The notes below the pieces were generated by a model, which had not been told where the DNA came from, ran no database searches, and worked only from the letters and a program-made list of their open reading frames with translations. The position numbers and the translations under genes were made by a program. Positions 20,756 through 32,204 of a stretch of DNA of 33,577 nucleotides are shown here, one piece after another. Origin of the DNA: Flavobacteriales bacterium (GTDB taxonomy: Bacteria; Bacteroidota; Bacteroidia; Flavobacteriales_D; SKUL01). Numbering within the stretch: position 1 is the stretch's first letter; the number at the start of each line of letters is the position of its first letter. The stretch lies in contig SKUL01000192.1 of NCBI GenBank assembly GCA_007129985.1, positions 1 through 33,577 of the forward strand. Reading direction: 5' to 3'.

Positions 20756-21691
20756 TTACAAGAACCTTACGGTTTTGTGAATTTCCTTAGGCAATGGTTT
20801 CTCAATCTTGAAGCAGAAGTTCACCATAATTTCGTGACTTCCGGTGCTATAATTCGCCAATTGCGATGTTGTGAAGTCATAAGAGTACCCCACCCTAATT
20901 ATACTCTTACCGATTTCGGTCTGATAGCCGAGCTGCGGTGCTATAGCATCAATTGTGCGATATGTAACGCCCGCCCAAATCATATTATTGCCTGCAGTGT
21001 ACTCCGCATTTAGGTTCACATCGTACTGCGTTGAAGCCAAGTCTGACTTAATCAGCATATTGGGCACCAAGTTAAAGGCGGGGCTCAAATCAAAGATGTA
21101 CCCCCCCATCAAATAGTAGTGTCGCGCAAGCTCAATATTCACATCGAACATTCTTCCTTGCGAAAGGTGTGTTGAGGACAAGCCTGCGTAAAACTTACCT
21201 GGGCGATGGAAATACAGTCCAAAAGATGCGTCAAACTTGGTATTACTCTGCTGACCAAGCGGAATAGAAATATCATTTTGAACACCGTCAATAGCTACCC
21301 ACTCGGTGGTGTTGATTGCGCTGTTAAACATCCCCACAGACGCTCCGAAATTCAAGAAATTTTGACCCACCTTTAAGTGGTATGAGTAATGCGCACGAAC
21401 AATGTTATTGTTCAACTGCCCGATTACGTCGTTGTAAAAGGTGATTCCGATACCACTGTTAATCGATCGTATGGGAGCGTGACCGTTGACCAAAAATGTT
21501 GTAGGGGCTCCATCAAAACCAGCCCATTGATTGCGATACATGAATGTACCACAAATCATATCCTTGCTGCCAGCGAAAGCCGGGTTGATCGAAAGACGAT
21601 CGGCCATAAACTGGGTGAATTGTGGATCTTGTTGTGCATAAGCACCACAAGCAAGGAACAGGCCCGTGAAGGCTAGTAAAAGTTTCTTCAT
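20756..21691 (-). CDS. porP: Type IX secretion outer-membrane protein of the PorP/SprF family
   Basis: QQDPQFTQFMADRLSINPAFAGSKD opening, NGHAPI, ISIPLGQQSNTKFDASFGLYF; C-terminal beta strands. Confidence 0.93.
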   Translation of the reverse strand: MKKLLLAFTGLFLACGAYAQQDPQFTQFMADRLSINPAFAGSKDMICGTFMYRNQWAGFDGAPTTFLVNGHAPIRSINSGIGITFYNDVIGQLNNNIVRAHYSYHLKVGQNFLNFGASVGMFNSAINTTEWVAIDGVQNDISIPLGQQSNTKFDASFGLYFHRPGKFYAGLSSTHLSQGRMFDVNIELARHYYLMGGYIFDLSPAFNLVPNMLIKSDLASTQYDVNLNAEYTAGNNMIWAGVTYRTIDAIAPQLGYQTEIGKSIIRVGYSYDFTTSQLANYSTGSHEIMVNFCFKIEKPLPKEIHKTVRFL

Positions 21692-21756
21692 GCTATTGAG
21701 CTGGTTTATCGCAGGTTAACAGTTTAATTTTGGCTTCGTTTCCCTCAGAAACAGGG

Positions 21757-21787
21757 GCTAAAATAAAGAAATTCCCAAACAACCAAA
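21757..21787 (-). promoter_or_regulatory. Putative promoter upstream of porP (TTTGG-N17-TATTTTAGC)
   Basis: On the minus strand TTTGG (21783-21787) and TATTTTAGC (21757-21765); same architecture as the element before metK. Confidence 0.45.
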
Positions 21788-21836
21788 AATTTTTCAACAG
21801 TCTGCACGTGGATTACCCCGATTCAGAGTGCCAATT

Positions 21837-23006
21837 CTAGCTAATCTTTTGGTAGGTGAGCCACCATATATCAGGCACCTCGTTGGCGCAGGCCGTCTGG
21901 TAATCTTCATAGGCGCAGGGCACAAGATGATGCCTCTCGTAGCGCGCACGGCTTCCGGGCGGATAAGGTACACTGAGCCACCAGCGGTCGGAAACCTTGC
22001 TTTTGAAAAAAACCAGTTCGTGGTCGGCGTCATTCACTACCACCTGATAACGGTAGTACTTTTCCTCGTCCTTAAAGGGGAAGTCATGCTTTCGTGCGTA
22101 GTATCCGGCAATCACGCACCAAATCATCTGAGCAAGGAGATGGGCGGTTTGACCGTTGTTGTCGTATGCAGGATTGAACTCGTAAAACCCGATGGAGGTG
22201 AGCTTATCGCTCATACCGGCATAACGACACATCTGACACGCCTCTTCTCCGTAGAAACCATTGGGACCACTGTTTCCGCAGCCCGGGGCATCCGACTGAC
22301 GGATGGCCGATATATCGAAGCTGACAAGGTCTGCATTTCGAACAATCGGCTCGGTGGCCGCCACATTTCCCTTGAATAGTCCCAGCCGATAGGTATCGAA
22401 ATACAGCTTGTTCATCAGCTCCAGCTCAGTTTCACAAAGGAAATAGGTCTGGTAGCCGATGTTGCTGTAGTTAAAGAGGAAATTCGGCTGGTGAAGGATG
22501 ATGTGGTTGAGATAGGACTCTGCGTGCAGTCGACCCTCATCTTGTCCAAGATCAAATATCCGATCCACCCCCAACACGTTGATGGTTTGCTCCAGCGGCT
22601 CGTAGGCAGAGAAGTTAGCAAGCGTGAGATCCTGACTTCCACCAATTATGATGGGCAATACTTTATGCCGAAGCAACTCGCTGACCACGGATTTCAGCGC
22701 GAAGTGGGTGTCCTTAACTTCACTACCCGGTTGGATATTTCCTAAATCACACCACTTGATAGGCGCACCTGAAGGCGGAAAGAGTTTGTACAAGTAGGGT
22801 CTGACGGCATCCGGGCCACTAGCACAGCCCTGATTATTGATGGCACCACGTTCCTCGCAAACACCAATGAGCGCAATATTGGCGTTCTGCCACTCCGGAA
22901 AATCATCACGGTAAACATCTACCAATGCCCCCAGTGAGTTGGACTTCAAATCTTCCGGTAGACCTTTGGGGGACTGCATGTAAATCGAAAGGTCGGCCAC
23001 GCTCAT
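21837..23006 (-). CDS. Arginase/formimidoylglutamase-fold protein with a degenerate metal site
   Basis: Arginase-family landmarks at GGSQD, VDRIFD and SFDISAIRQSDAPG; 12 nt from topA. Confidence 0.75.
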   Translation of the reverse strand: MSVADLSIYMQSPKGLPEDLKSNSLGALVDVYRDDFPEWQNANIALIGVCEERGAINNQGCASGPDAVRPYLYKLFPPSGAPIKWCDLGNIQPGSEVKDTHFALKSVVSELLRHKVLPIIIGGSQDLTLANFSAYEPLEQTINVLGVDRIFDLGQDEGRLHAESYLNHIILHQPNFLFNYSNIGYQTYFLCETELELMNKLYFDTYRLGLFKGNVAATEPIVRNADLVSFDISAIRQSDAPGCGNSGPNGFYGEEACQMCRYAGMSDKLTSIGFYEFNPAYDNNGQTAHLLAQMIWCVIAGYYARKHDFPFKDEEKYYRYQVVVNDADHELVFFKSKVSDRWWLSVPYPPGSRARYERHHLVPCAYEDYQTACANEVPDIWWLTYQKIS

Positions 23007-23018
23007 CTTGATCGCTTG

Positions 23019-25421
23019 TTACTTCTTTGCAGACGACTTACCTGTTTTCCTGGCCGCCGGTTTCTTTTTGGCCGGTGCTTTCTTTGGTTTGGCAGCTTTA
23101 CTTGCAGACGCCTTGGTTGTTTTACCACGGCGCGCAGTTTTGGGTGCTTCCTCAGCAATCTTCAGACACTGCTCAAGGGTGAGCGACGACGGCTCCAGGT
23201 CCTTCGGAATTTTGAAGTTATCCTTTCCAATCTTGATGTAAGGCCCAAAGCGTCCGTTGAGAACCTGCACCTCCTCGTTTTCGGGGAAGGTTTTAATCAT
23301 GCGGTTTCTCTCCAGCTCCAGCTTGGCTTCAATGAGCTCTGCGGCTTGTTCAAGGGTAATCTCATACACATTCGTGTCGAGGTCTTTAGGGATGGAGGCA
23401 AAAAGCTTTCCGTAGCGCACAAAAGGCCCAAATCTACCAATGGCCGCTACTACCTCTTCATCCTTGTACGTGCCCAGCTTGCGCGGAAGCAGGAAGAGTT
23501 TCAATGCTTCCTCAAGCGTAATGGTTGAGATACTTTGGTCTTTAAGCAGTGAGGCAAACCGGGGTTTCTCCTCGTCGGAGCTTTCACCAATCTGCACCAT
23601 GGGGCCATATCTACCGATGCGGGCAATGATGCGCTTTCCGGACTTGGGGTCTGTTCCCAGCTCCCGCTCTCCCGTGGCCCGCTCGGAGTGCTCAAGGGTT
23701 TGCTCCACGAGATTGTGGAATGGCTTGTAGAAGCCTTCAATCATCTTGTCCCACTGCTTAGCGCCCTCTGCAATCTCATCAAATTCTTTCTCCACATCCG
23801 CGGTGAAGTTGTACTCCAGAATCTGGGCAAAGTGCTCCATTAAAAAGTCGTTCACCACCATACCGATGTCGGTAGGAAAGAGTTTGTTCTTTTCGGCACC
23901 CGTGTTTTCGGTGTGCTCTTCTTCCTTCACCACACCGCCTGAAAGTCGTATCAAAGCGTACTTGCGTGTGGTTCCATCACGCGATTCTTTCGACACATAT
24001 CCCCTTTTCTGGATGGTTGAAATCGTTGGAGCATAGGTAGAGGGACGGCCAATTCCCAACTCCTCCAGTTTTTTCACCAAACTGGCTTCGGCGTAGCGCG
24101 GCGGGTGCTGCGTAAAGCGCTCGGTGGCGGTCATTTCCTGAAGACCCAATTGCTGACCTGTTTGCAGAGCCGGCAACATTCCTTTGGCTTCTTCTTCGGG
24201 TTCATCGTCGCGCCCTTCGAGATACACTTTCAGGAATCCCTCAAACTTGAGCACCTCACCCTTGGCAACCAATTCTTCATTTGAACCCGATATGCTGATG
24301 CGCGCTGTAGTGCGCTCCAACTGAGCTTCGGTCATTTGCGAAGCAATGGTTCTTTTCCAGATCAGGTCATACAACCGCTGCTCTCGGGCCTCAGCCTGAA
24401 CAGCAGGTTTGCTGAGGTCTGTGGGGCGGATGGCCTCGTGGGCCTCTTGTGCGGACTTGTTTCTGGTGGCGTATTTCTTCGGATTCGAAAAATCCTCGCC
24501 ATACATATCCACGATGGCCTTTTGTGCACCCTGAATAGCGGTATCGCTCAGATTCACCGAATCTGTTCGCATGTAGGTGATGTGCCCCGCTTCGTACAAT
24601 CGCTGTGCGAGTTGCATGGTTTGAGCCACAGAATAACCAAGCTTGCGACTGGCTTCCTGCTGTAAGGTAGATGTGGTGAAAGGAGCAGCCGGCGTTTTTA
24701 CTGCGGGCTTTTTCTCCACATCAGTCACCGAAAAATCAGCATCCTTACACACATTGAGCAAGGCCGCGGCTTCATCTTTGCTCAGGCGCTTGGCAAGCTG
24801 TGCCTCAAAAGCAGCGCCTTCGGGTGTTTCGAGCCTGGCAACCACGCGGTAAGAACTGGTGCTTTTAAAATCCTGAATCTCGCGCTCCCGCTCCACAATC
24901 AGTCGTACTGCAACCGATTGCACGCGTCCGGCCGAAAGTGAGGGCCGCACTTTTCTCCAGAGAATGGGCGAAATCTCGTATCCTACCAAACGGTCCAGCA
25001 CCCGTCTTGCCTGCTGGGCATTCACGAGGTTCTGATCCACCGCGCGCGGATTGGCAATGGCGCGCTCTATGGCTGGTTTGGTAATCTCGTTAAATACGAT
25101 GCGCTTGGTTTTGGCGTCATCCAGCCCGAGGGTTTCGCTCAGGTGCCAGGATATAGCCTCCCCTTCGCGGTCCTCGTCCGTTGCCAACCAAACAACCTCC
25201 GCACTTTTAGCCAGTTTTTTCAATTCACTGACCACAGCCTTTTTATCGGCTGACACCTCGTAAACGGGCTTAAATCCGTTCTCGATATCAATAGAAATGT
25301 CTTTCGACGCAAGATCGCGCACATGACCGTAGCTGGACTTCACGGTGAAATCCTTTCCGAGGTAGCCCTCAATGGTCTTTGCCTTTGCGGGCGACTCAAC
25401 AATTACAAGGTTTTTTGCCAT
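23019..25421 (-). CDS. topA: DNA topoisomerase I (start at MAKNLVIVESPAKAKTIEGYLGKDF, not the ORF-track start 25481)
   Basis: Toprim motif, ITYMRTDSVNLS active-site region, C-terminal GRFGP repeats, Lys/Ala-rich tail. Confidence 0.96.
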   Translation of the reverse strand: MAKNLVIVESPAKAKTIEGYLGKDFTVKSSYGHVRDLASKDISIDIENGFKPVYEVSADKKAVVSELKKLAKSAEVVWLATDEDREGEAISWHLSETLGLDDAKTKRIVFNEITKPAIERAIANPRAVDQNLVNAQQARRVLDRLVGYEISPILWRKVRPSLSAGRVQSVAVRLIVEREREIQDFKSTSSYRVVARLETPEGAAFEAQLAKRLSKDEAAALLNVCKDADFSVTDVEKKPAVKTPAAPFTTSTLQQEASRKLGYSVAQTMQLAQRLYEAGHITYMRTDSVNLSDTAIQGAQKAIVDMYGEDFSNPKKYATRNKSAQEAHEAIRPTDLSKPAVQAEAREQRLYDLIWKRTIASQMTEAQLERTTARISISGSNEELVAKGEVLKFEGFLKVYLEGRDDEPEEEAKGMLPALQTGQQLGLQEMTATERFTQHPPRYAEASLVKKLEELGIGRPSTYAPTISTIQKRGYVSKESRDGTTRKYALIRLSGGVVKEEEHTENTGAEKNKLFPTDIGMVVNDFLMEHFAQILEYNFTADVEKEFDEIAEGAKQWDKMIEGFYKPFHNLVEQTLEHSERATGERELGTDPKSGKRIIARIGRYGPMVQIGESSDEEKPRFASLLKDQSISTITLEEALKLFLLPRKLGTYKDEEVVAAIGRFGPFVRYGKLFASIPKDLDTNVYEITLEQAAELIEAKLELERNRMIKTFPENEEVQVLNGRFGPYIKIGKDNFKIPKDLEPSSLTLEQCLKIAEEAPKTARRGKTTKASASKAAKPKKAPAKKKPAARKTGKSSAKK

Positions 25422-25607
25422 AGCTACAATACCCTTTTGGGGTGAGATTGTTTGTTCCGTGAAGGCTGCAAAGTAAGGCAAAACACTTCAGCGTTTCCAA
25501 AGTTTTTTTATATTTCGCTGTATATGTGAATGATAGGCCAGTCAATTTTTCAGCTATTTTAACGACTCGCCGTACTGCCACAATGTCAGGAGCAAGGTCA
25601 AAATTTG

Positions 25608-25616
25608 TACCTTTGC
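25608..25616 (+). promoter_or_regulatory. Putative -7 element (TACCTTTGC) upstream of miaB
   Basis: Matches TAnnTTTG; identical to the tRNA-fMet -7 box; no good -33 match seen. Confidence 0.4.
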
Positions 25617-25643
25617 GGGCCTTAACTTTTTGCCAGTACACAC

Positions 25644-27074
25644 ATGTTTGACTCACAACCCAAAGTGATTGACGAAAGCCGCCAGGGTGAAGCAATTGCC
25701 CTTGACAGCTCTCCTGATAGCGGAAAAAAGCTTTACATTGAAAGCTACGGCTGCCAGATGAATTTTTCCGACAGCGAAATCGTAGCATCCATCTTAACCG
25801 GTGCGGGATATTCTACCACCCGCGACGAGCAGGAAGCCGAAGTAGTCCTTATTAATACCTGCTCCATCCGCGATAACGCAGAGCAGAGGGTTCGGAATCG
25901 CCTGCATCATTTTCACGCGAGAAAACGCCGGCAGCCCGGACTGGTTGTGGGTATTTTGGGATGCATGGCAGAGCGGCTTAAGTCTACATTGCTCGAAGAA
26001 GAAAAAATTGTGGACCTCGTTGTGGGCCCCGACGCCTATCGCGACCTTCCCAACCTCATCGGCGAGGTAGAAAGCGGGCAAAAAGCTGTAAACGTGTTGC
26101 TCTCCAGAGAGGAAACCTACGCAGATATCAGCCCGGTGCGCCTCGACCAGAACGGAGTTACCGGATTTATCTCCATCATGCGTGGCTGCGACAATATGTG
26201 CTCCTTTTGCGTGGTGCCTTTTACCCGTGGCCGGGAGCGAAGCCGAAACCCCGAAACCATTGTGCACGAAGCAAAATACATGTTTGACCAGGGCTATCGC
26301 GAGGTAACACTGCTGGGGCAGAATGTGGATTCCTACCGATGGAACATCACCAAAAAGAACGAGGTCATTGACCCCGAACAACCCACCGTAAACTTTGCTC
26401 AGCTGCTCGAGAAAGTTGCTTTGGCCGTGCCCGAAATGCGCATTCGTTTCTCCACAAGTCACCCAAAAGACATGACCGACGATGTGCTCGAAACCATGGC
26501 GAAGTACCATAACATTTGCAAGTACATCCACCTGCCGGTGCAATCGGGCAGCACTTCAGTGTTGAAGCGCATGAACCGGGGATACAGCCGTGAATGGTAT
26601 TTGAACCGCATCGCTGCCATTCGTCGGATTATGCCTGATTGCGCCATCAGCACAGATATTATTGCGGGCTTTTGCGGCGAAACTGATGCCGAGCACGCCG
26701 ATACCATCAGCCTGATGCGCAATGTGGCCTACGATTTTGCGTACATGTTTAAGTACTCTGAGCGTCCGCGAACGCTGGCTGAAAGAAAATTTGAAGACGA
26801 TGTTCCTGAGGAAGTGAAACAGCGCCGGCTGGAAGAAATCATTGAACTTCAGATGGAAAACGGAAAAGCCAGCAACGAGCGTGCTGTGGGCAAAACCTTT
26901 GAGGTACTGGTTGAGGGGCCGTCAAAAAAATCGGATGCAGAATGGTGCGGCCGAAATTCGCAAAACGCCATGGTGGTTTTCCCCAAGGGAGATTTTGAGA
27001 AAGGCTCATACATCCACGTTGAGATAAACGCTTGCACTGCTGCAACGCTCAAAGGAGAAGTAGTACCGTCATGA
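25644..27074 (+). CDS. miaB: tRNA-2-methylthio-N6-dimethylallyladenosine synthase
   Basis: [17 protein letters not shown], radical-SAM motif [24 protein letters not shown]-terminal TRAM-like region. Confidence 0.95.
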   Translation: MFDSQPKVIDESRQGEAIALDSSPDSGKKLYIESYGCQMNFSDSEIVASILTGAGYSTTRDEQEAEVVLINTCSIRDNAEQRVRNRLHHFHARKRRQPGLVVGILGCMAERLKSTLLEEEKIVDLVVGPDAYRDLPNLIGEVESGQKAVNVLLSREETYADISPVRLDQNGVTGFISIMRGCDNMCSFCVVPFTRGRERSRNPETIVHEAKYMFDQGYREVTLLGQNVDSYRWNITKKNEVIDPEQPTVNFAQLLEKVALAVPEMRIRFSTSHPKDMTDDVLETMAKYHNICKYIHLPVQSGSTSVLKRMNRGYSREWYLNRIAAIRRIMPDCAISTDIIAGFCGETDAEHADTISLMRNVAYDFAYMFKYSERPRTLAERKFEDDVPEEVKQRRLEEIIELQMENGKASNERAVGKTFEVLVEGPSKKSDAEWCGRNSQNAMVVFPKGDFEKGSYIHVEINACTAATLKGEVVPS

Positions 27075-28291
27075 ACATTCAGCAGATTAAACAGCGCTTT
27101 GGGATTATCGGCAACAGCCCCCAGCTGAACCGCGCCATTGAGGTAGCCATGCAGGTTGCTCCTACCGACCTCGCTGTGCTGATTACCGGCGAAAGCGGAA
27201 CCGGAAAAGAGGTGATGCCGCAAATCATTCACCACCTGAGTGCCAGAAAACACAAAGAGTATATTGCGGTAAACTGCGGTGCCATTCCCGAAGGAACCAT
27301 TGACAGCGAGCTTTTTGGACACGAAAAAGGCTCCTTTACCGGTGCGCACGACTCCCGCAAAGGATATTTTGAAGTGGCCAATGGCGGTACCATCTTTTTG
27401 GATGAAGTAGCAGAACTCCCGCTGCAAACACAGGTGCGCCTGCTGCGTGTGCTCGAAACCGGTGAGTTTATGAAGGTGGGAAGCTCCAAAGTGATTAAAA
27501 CCGACGTGCGAGTAACCGCTGCCACCAATGTAAACGTACTTGAAGCCATTCGGAAAGGGCGTTTTCGCGAAGACCTTTATTACAGGCTGAACACCGTTCC
27601 CATCCACCTGCCATCACTGCGACAGAGGAAAGAGGACGTCCATCTCATCTTCAGAAAATTTGCGGCCGATTTTGCAGACAAATACAAAATGCCCGGCATA
27701 CAACTAAGTCCGGAAGCGGTAACCATGCTTGAGAACTACAACTGGCCGGGTAATATCCGTCAGTTAAAGAATATCACCGAGCAGATATCGGTTATTGAGG
27801 AAGAGCGCATGATAACGCCCGAAATGTTGATGCGCTACCTGCCCGATTCGCAAGCCTCGCTCCTACCGGCCGTTGTGAGCAGCGAACAATCGGGTGGAGA
27901 TTTCAGCGAGCGCGAGATTTTATACAAGGTGCTTTTCGACATGAAATCGGATTTGCATGATTTGAAAAAACTGGTGCTCGGCATTATGCAGGATGGCGGC
28001 CAGCCCGACAAGGAAGACATGGCGCTTATCAAAAAGCTGTATCAGTCAGAAGACGGGTGGAAATCCCTTGAGCCCTCGCAAGCGGAAGTAAGTCGGGAAC
28101 GCGATGAACCTTATGAGCGCTTCCCGGAGCCCATCGAAATTGAGGAATCACTTTCGCTGGAAGCCACAGAGCGTGAATTGATTAAAAAGGCGCTTAAGAA
28201 ACACAACAACAAGCGAAAAGACGCGGCACGGGAGTTGGGAATCAGCGAGCGCACCCTCTACCGAAAAATAAAGGAGTACGACCTCAACTAG
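27071..28291 (+). CDS. Sigma-54-interacting transcriptional regulator (AAA+ and Fis-type HTH), no receiver domain
   Basis: ATG at 27071 overlaps the miaB TGA (ATGA); GESGTGKEV Walker [16 protein letters not shown]-terminal [22 protein letters not shown]. Confidence 0.92.
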   Translation: MNIQQIKQRFGIIGNSPQLNRAIEVAMQVAPTDLAVLITGESGTGKEVMPQIIHHLSARKHKEYIAVNCGAIPEGTIDSELFGHEKGSFTGAHDSRKGYFEVANGGTIFLDEVAELPLQTQVRLLRVLETGEFMKVGSSKVIKTDVRVTAATNVNVLEAIRKGRFREDLYYRLNTVPIHLPSLRQRKEDVHLIFRKFAADFADKYKMPGIQLSPEAVTMLENYNWPGNIRQLKNITEQISVIEEERMITPEMLMRYLPDSQASLLPAVVSSEQSGGDFSEREILYKVLFDMKSDLHDLKKLVLGIMQDGGQPDKEDMALIKKLYQSEDGWKSLEPSQAEVSRERDEPYERFPEPIEIEESLSLEATERELIKKALKKHNNKRKDAARELGISERTLYRKIKEYDLN

Positions 28292-28297
28292 GGCCCT

Positions 28298-28810
28298 ATG
28301 CAACGACCGCTCTTCCTTATTCTACTCATGCTTTTTGCAGCAGGATTTCTCTCTGACTGCAAAGTGAATTATTCTTTTACCGGGGCGGATATTCCCGCAG
28401 ATGCCAGGACTTTTTCGGTAGAGACTTTTACTGTTATTGCACCACTGGCCGACCCTACTTACGGACTCACCATTACGGAGGAATTGAAAGAACTCATCCT
28501 CGGTCAAAGCCGTTTGGATTTGGTGGTTGCCGAAGGAGACCTGCAGTTTGAGGGTTCGGTAACTGGCTACAATGTGGCACCGGCTGCGATTGCAGCAGAT
28601 GAATTTGCCGAAATCAACCGCCTCACCATCACCATCAAGGTGTCGTACGTTAATACCTTTGAAGAGGAGAAGAATTTTGACCGGACTTTTAGCCGATTTG
28701 CGGATTTCCCCACCACACAAGATTTGCAGGATGTTGAAGCTGCACTGATTGAGGAAATCAATTTTCAGCTCACACAAGATATCTTTGACGCATCACTCGG
28801 AAGCTGGTAA
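28298..28810 (+). CDS. lptE: LptE-like LPS-assembly protein
   Basis: N-terminal signal, CKVNYSFTGADIP motif, about 170 aa; position downstream of the sigma-54 regulator. Confidence 0.75.
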   Translation: MQRPLFLILLMLFAAGFLSDCKVNYSFTGADIPADARTFSVETFTVIAPLADPTYGLTITEELKELILGQSRLDLVVAEGDLQFEGSVTGYNVAPAAIAADEFAEINRLTITIKVSYVNTFEEEKNFDRTFSRFADFPTTQDLQDVEAALIEEINFQLTQDIFDASLGSW

Positions 28811-29724
28811 TGAACACTGCTGAAATAAATGAACTGATTGCCCAACCCGCCAAAGTTCGCGGCGAGCATACTGAGCCGATGCGACAATTGATGGAAACCT
28901 ATCCATGGTGCCAGTCCTTTCAGTTGCTTTACGCAAAGGCTCTGAAAACCGCTGATGACCCTGCATTCAGCCAGCAACTCAAGCGCACTGCGGTGTACGC
29001 ATCAGACAGAAAAGTGCTCTACCGCCTCATTATGCAGACCGCACTGCGCGAAACCATTGCCAAAATTGAGGAAGCCACGCTTGAAAGGCCCTTAGCCGAG
29101 CCCGAAATCAACATTCCAAAAGCAGAGCCCTTAACTCCCGAAGTGAGTGAGCAAATCCCGGAAGAAACTCCGGCTGCAACTCCGGAGCAACCCGAAGTGG
29201 CTGAAGAAACCCGCGAGCAAGTTGAAAAGGCTCAATCAGCAGAATCCATTGATGCCACCAACCTCGAAATAGAGGTACTGAAAGAAGTGGCGGCCCTCGC
29301 CTATCAGCGTGAATTGGAATCGGCCATTCAAGAGGAGAGCGAAACGCCTGCTGTGCCTGTTCCACCTGCCCCCCGGAAACCAACTTCGTTTCTCGATTTT
29401 ATTTCGGGGGGAAGTGCATCAACGTCGGATACTCCCTCCGAAAGTGAAGCTGATACCTCAAGCCTGATTGACCGCTTTATTCAGAACGAACCCAAAATTG
29501 AGCGAAAAAAGGCCTCGTTCTTCTCGCCCATAAACATGGGAAAAATGAGTCTGGCAGACGACAGCGACATTGTATCTGAAACGCTGGCAAACATTTACGC
29601 CAAGCAAGGAGACCTTGCCCGGGCAAAAAAAGCATACGAACAGCTGGCATTGAAATATCCCGAAAAAAGTGTTTACTTTGCCGGCCTTATTGAAAAACTG
29701 GACGAGTCCAAACCAAAAAAGTAA
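28810..29724 (+). CDS. TPR-like protein with a Glu/Pro-rich central linker, function unknown
   Basis: TAATG overlap with the upstream gene; helical N-terminus, acidic PEVSEQIPEETPAATPEQPEVAEE linker, C-terminal TPR-like DLARAKKAYEQLALKYPEKSVYF. Confidence 0.65.
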   Translation: MNTAEINELIAQPAKVRGEHTEPMRQLMETYPWCQSFQLLYAKALKTADDPAFSQQLKRTAVYASDRKVLYRLIMQTALRETIAKIEEATLERPLAEPEINIPKAEPLTPEVSEQIPEETPAATPEQPEVAEETREQVEKAQSAESIDATNLEIEVLKEVAALAYQRELESAIQEESETPAVPVPPAPRKPTSFLDFISGGSASTSDTPSESEADTSSLIDRFIQNEPKIERKKASFFSPINMGKMSLADDSDIVSETLANIYAKQGDLARAKKAYEQLALKYPEKSVYFAGLIEKLDESKPKK

Positions 29725-29727
29725 ACC

Positions 29728-30012
29728 ATGTCGGTATTTATCGGAGTCTTGATTATCCTTGTGTGTGTGTTCCTTGTGTTGGTGATTTTGGTTCAAAACC
29801 CTAAGGGTGGTGGCCTTTCATCAGAGTTTGGAAGCGCCAATCAAATTGGTGGTGTACGCAAAACAGCCGACTTTCTCGAGAAAGCAACCTGGGGCCTCGC
29901 CATTGGGCTGGTAGTATTGAGCCTCGTGGCCGCAGCAGTGCAAGACAGCGCAAGTAGCCGTCAGTTTATTGACGAGCCGGTTCCCACTCAACAGCCTGCC
30001 CCTGAAGAATAG
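29728..30012 (+). CDS. secG: Preprotein translocase subunit SecG
   Basis: Two TM helices, LVQNPKGGGLSSEFGSANQIGGVRKTADFLEKATWGLAI. Confidence 0.95.
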   Translation: MSVFIGVLIILVCVFLVLVILVQNPKGGGLSSEFGSANQIGGVRKTADFLEKATWGLAIGLVVLSLVAAAVQDSASSRQFIDEPVPTQQPAPEE

Positions 30013-30040
30013 CAGGAAGCACAACCTGAAAGAAACTGAC

Positions 30041-30077
30041 AAAATGCCCGTCTGACCTGACGGGCATTTTGCTTTTT
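30041..30077 (+). terminator. Intrinsic terminator downstream of secG
   Basis: Perfect 12-bp inverted repeat AAAATGCCCGTC-TGACCT-GACGGGCATTTT followed by GCTTTTT. Confidence 0.92.
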
Positions 30078-30194
30078 ATGCCCCTTCGTCACCATCAACT
30101 GACCAATTTGCAGTTTACAGCCATTGGCACAAAATGTGACCACCGTGCGGTGACATTAAACAACAATGTTTAACCCTACTAAAACGAAAAAACC

Positions 30195-30476
30195 ATGTCA
30201 GTAAACGTTAAGCCATTAGCCGACAGAGTGTTGGTAGAGCCTGCTCCGGCTGAAGAAAAAACAGCCAGCGGAATTATCATTCCCGACACGGCCAAGGAAA
30301 AGCCACAGCGCGGTACTGTTATCGCTGCAGGAAAAGGCAAGCCCGATGAGCCAATGACTGTAAAGGAAGGCGATACGGTAATGTACGGCCAATACGCCGG
30401 AACCGAAATCAAGCTCAACGGAAAGAGCTACCTGATTATGCGTGAATCAGACATTTTCGGCATCATCGAAAACTAA
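30195..30476 (+). CDS. groES: Co-chaperonin GroES
   Basis: [38 protein letters not shown]. Confidence 0.98.
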   Translation: MSVNVKPLADRVLVEPAPAEEKTASGIIIPDTAKEKPQRGTVIAAGKGKPDEPMTVKEGDTVMYGQYAGTEIKLNGKSYLIMRESDIFGIIEN

Positions 30477-30481
30477 TCTGA

Positions 30482-32152
<1,671 letters not shown>

Positions 32153-32172
32153 TCATCACGCATCAGACATTT

Positions 32173-32204
32173 AAAAAGGCTGCTCGTTTTGGGCAGCCTT
32201 TTTT
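32173..32204. terminator. Bidirectional terminator between convergent groEL and the cation-efflux gene
   Basis: AAAAAGGCTGC ... GCAGCCTTTTTT inverted repeat with A/T tracts on both sides. Confidence 0.88.

Noticed and set aside
15888-21691. Treating porP-gldKLMN as a new secretion system
   Set aside because: Gene order and motifs match the established type IX secretion/gliding core (porPKLMN); only its regulatory details are reported as findings.
25794-26543. 249-aa minus-strand ORF
   Set aside because: Antisense to miaB; no recognisable domain.
26849-27607. 252-aa minus-strand ORF
   Set aside because: Antisense to miaB and the sigma-54 regulator; no recognisable domain or start context.
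30124-30142. Possible sigma-54 -24/-12 promoter (TGGCAC) upstream of groES
   Set aside because: The -24-like TGGCAC is present but the required GC at the -12 position is missing (GTGA instead of TTGC).
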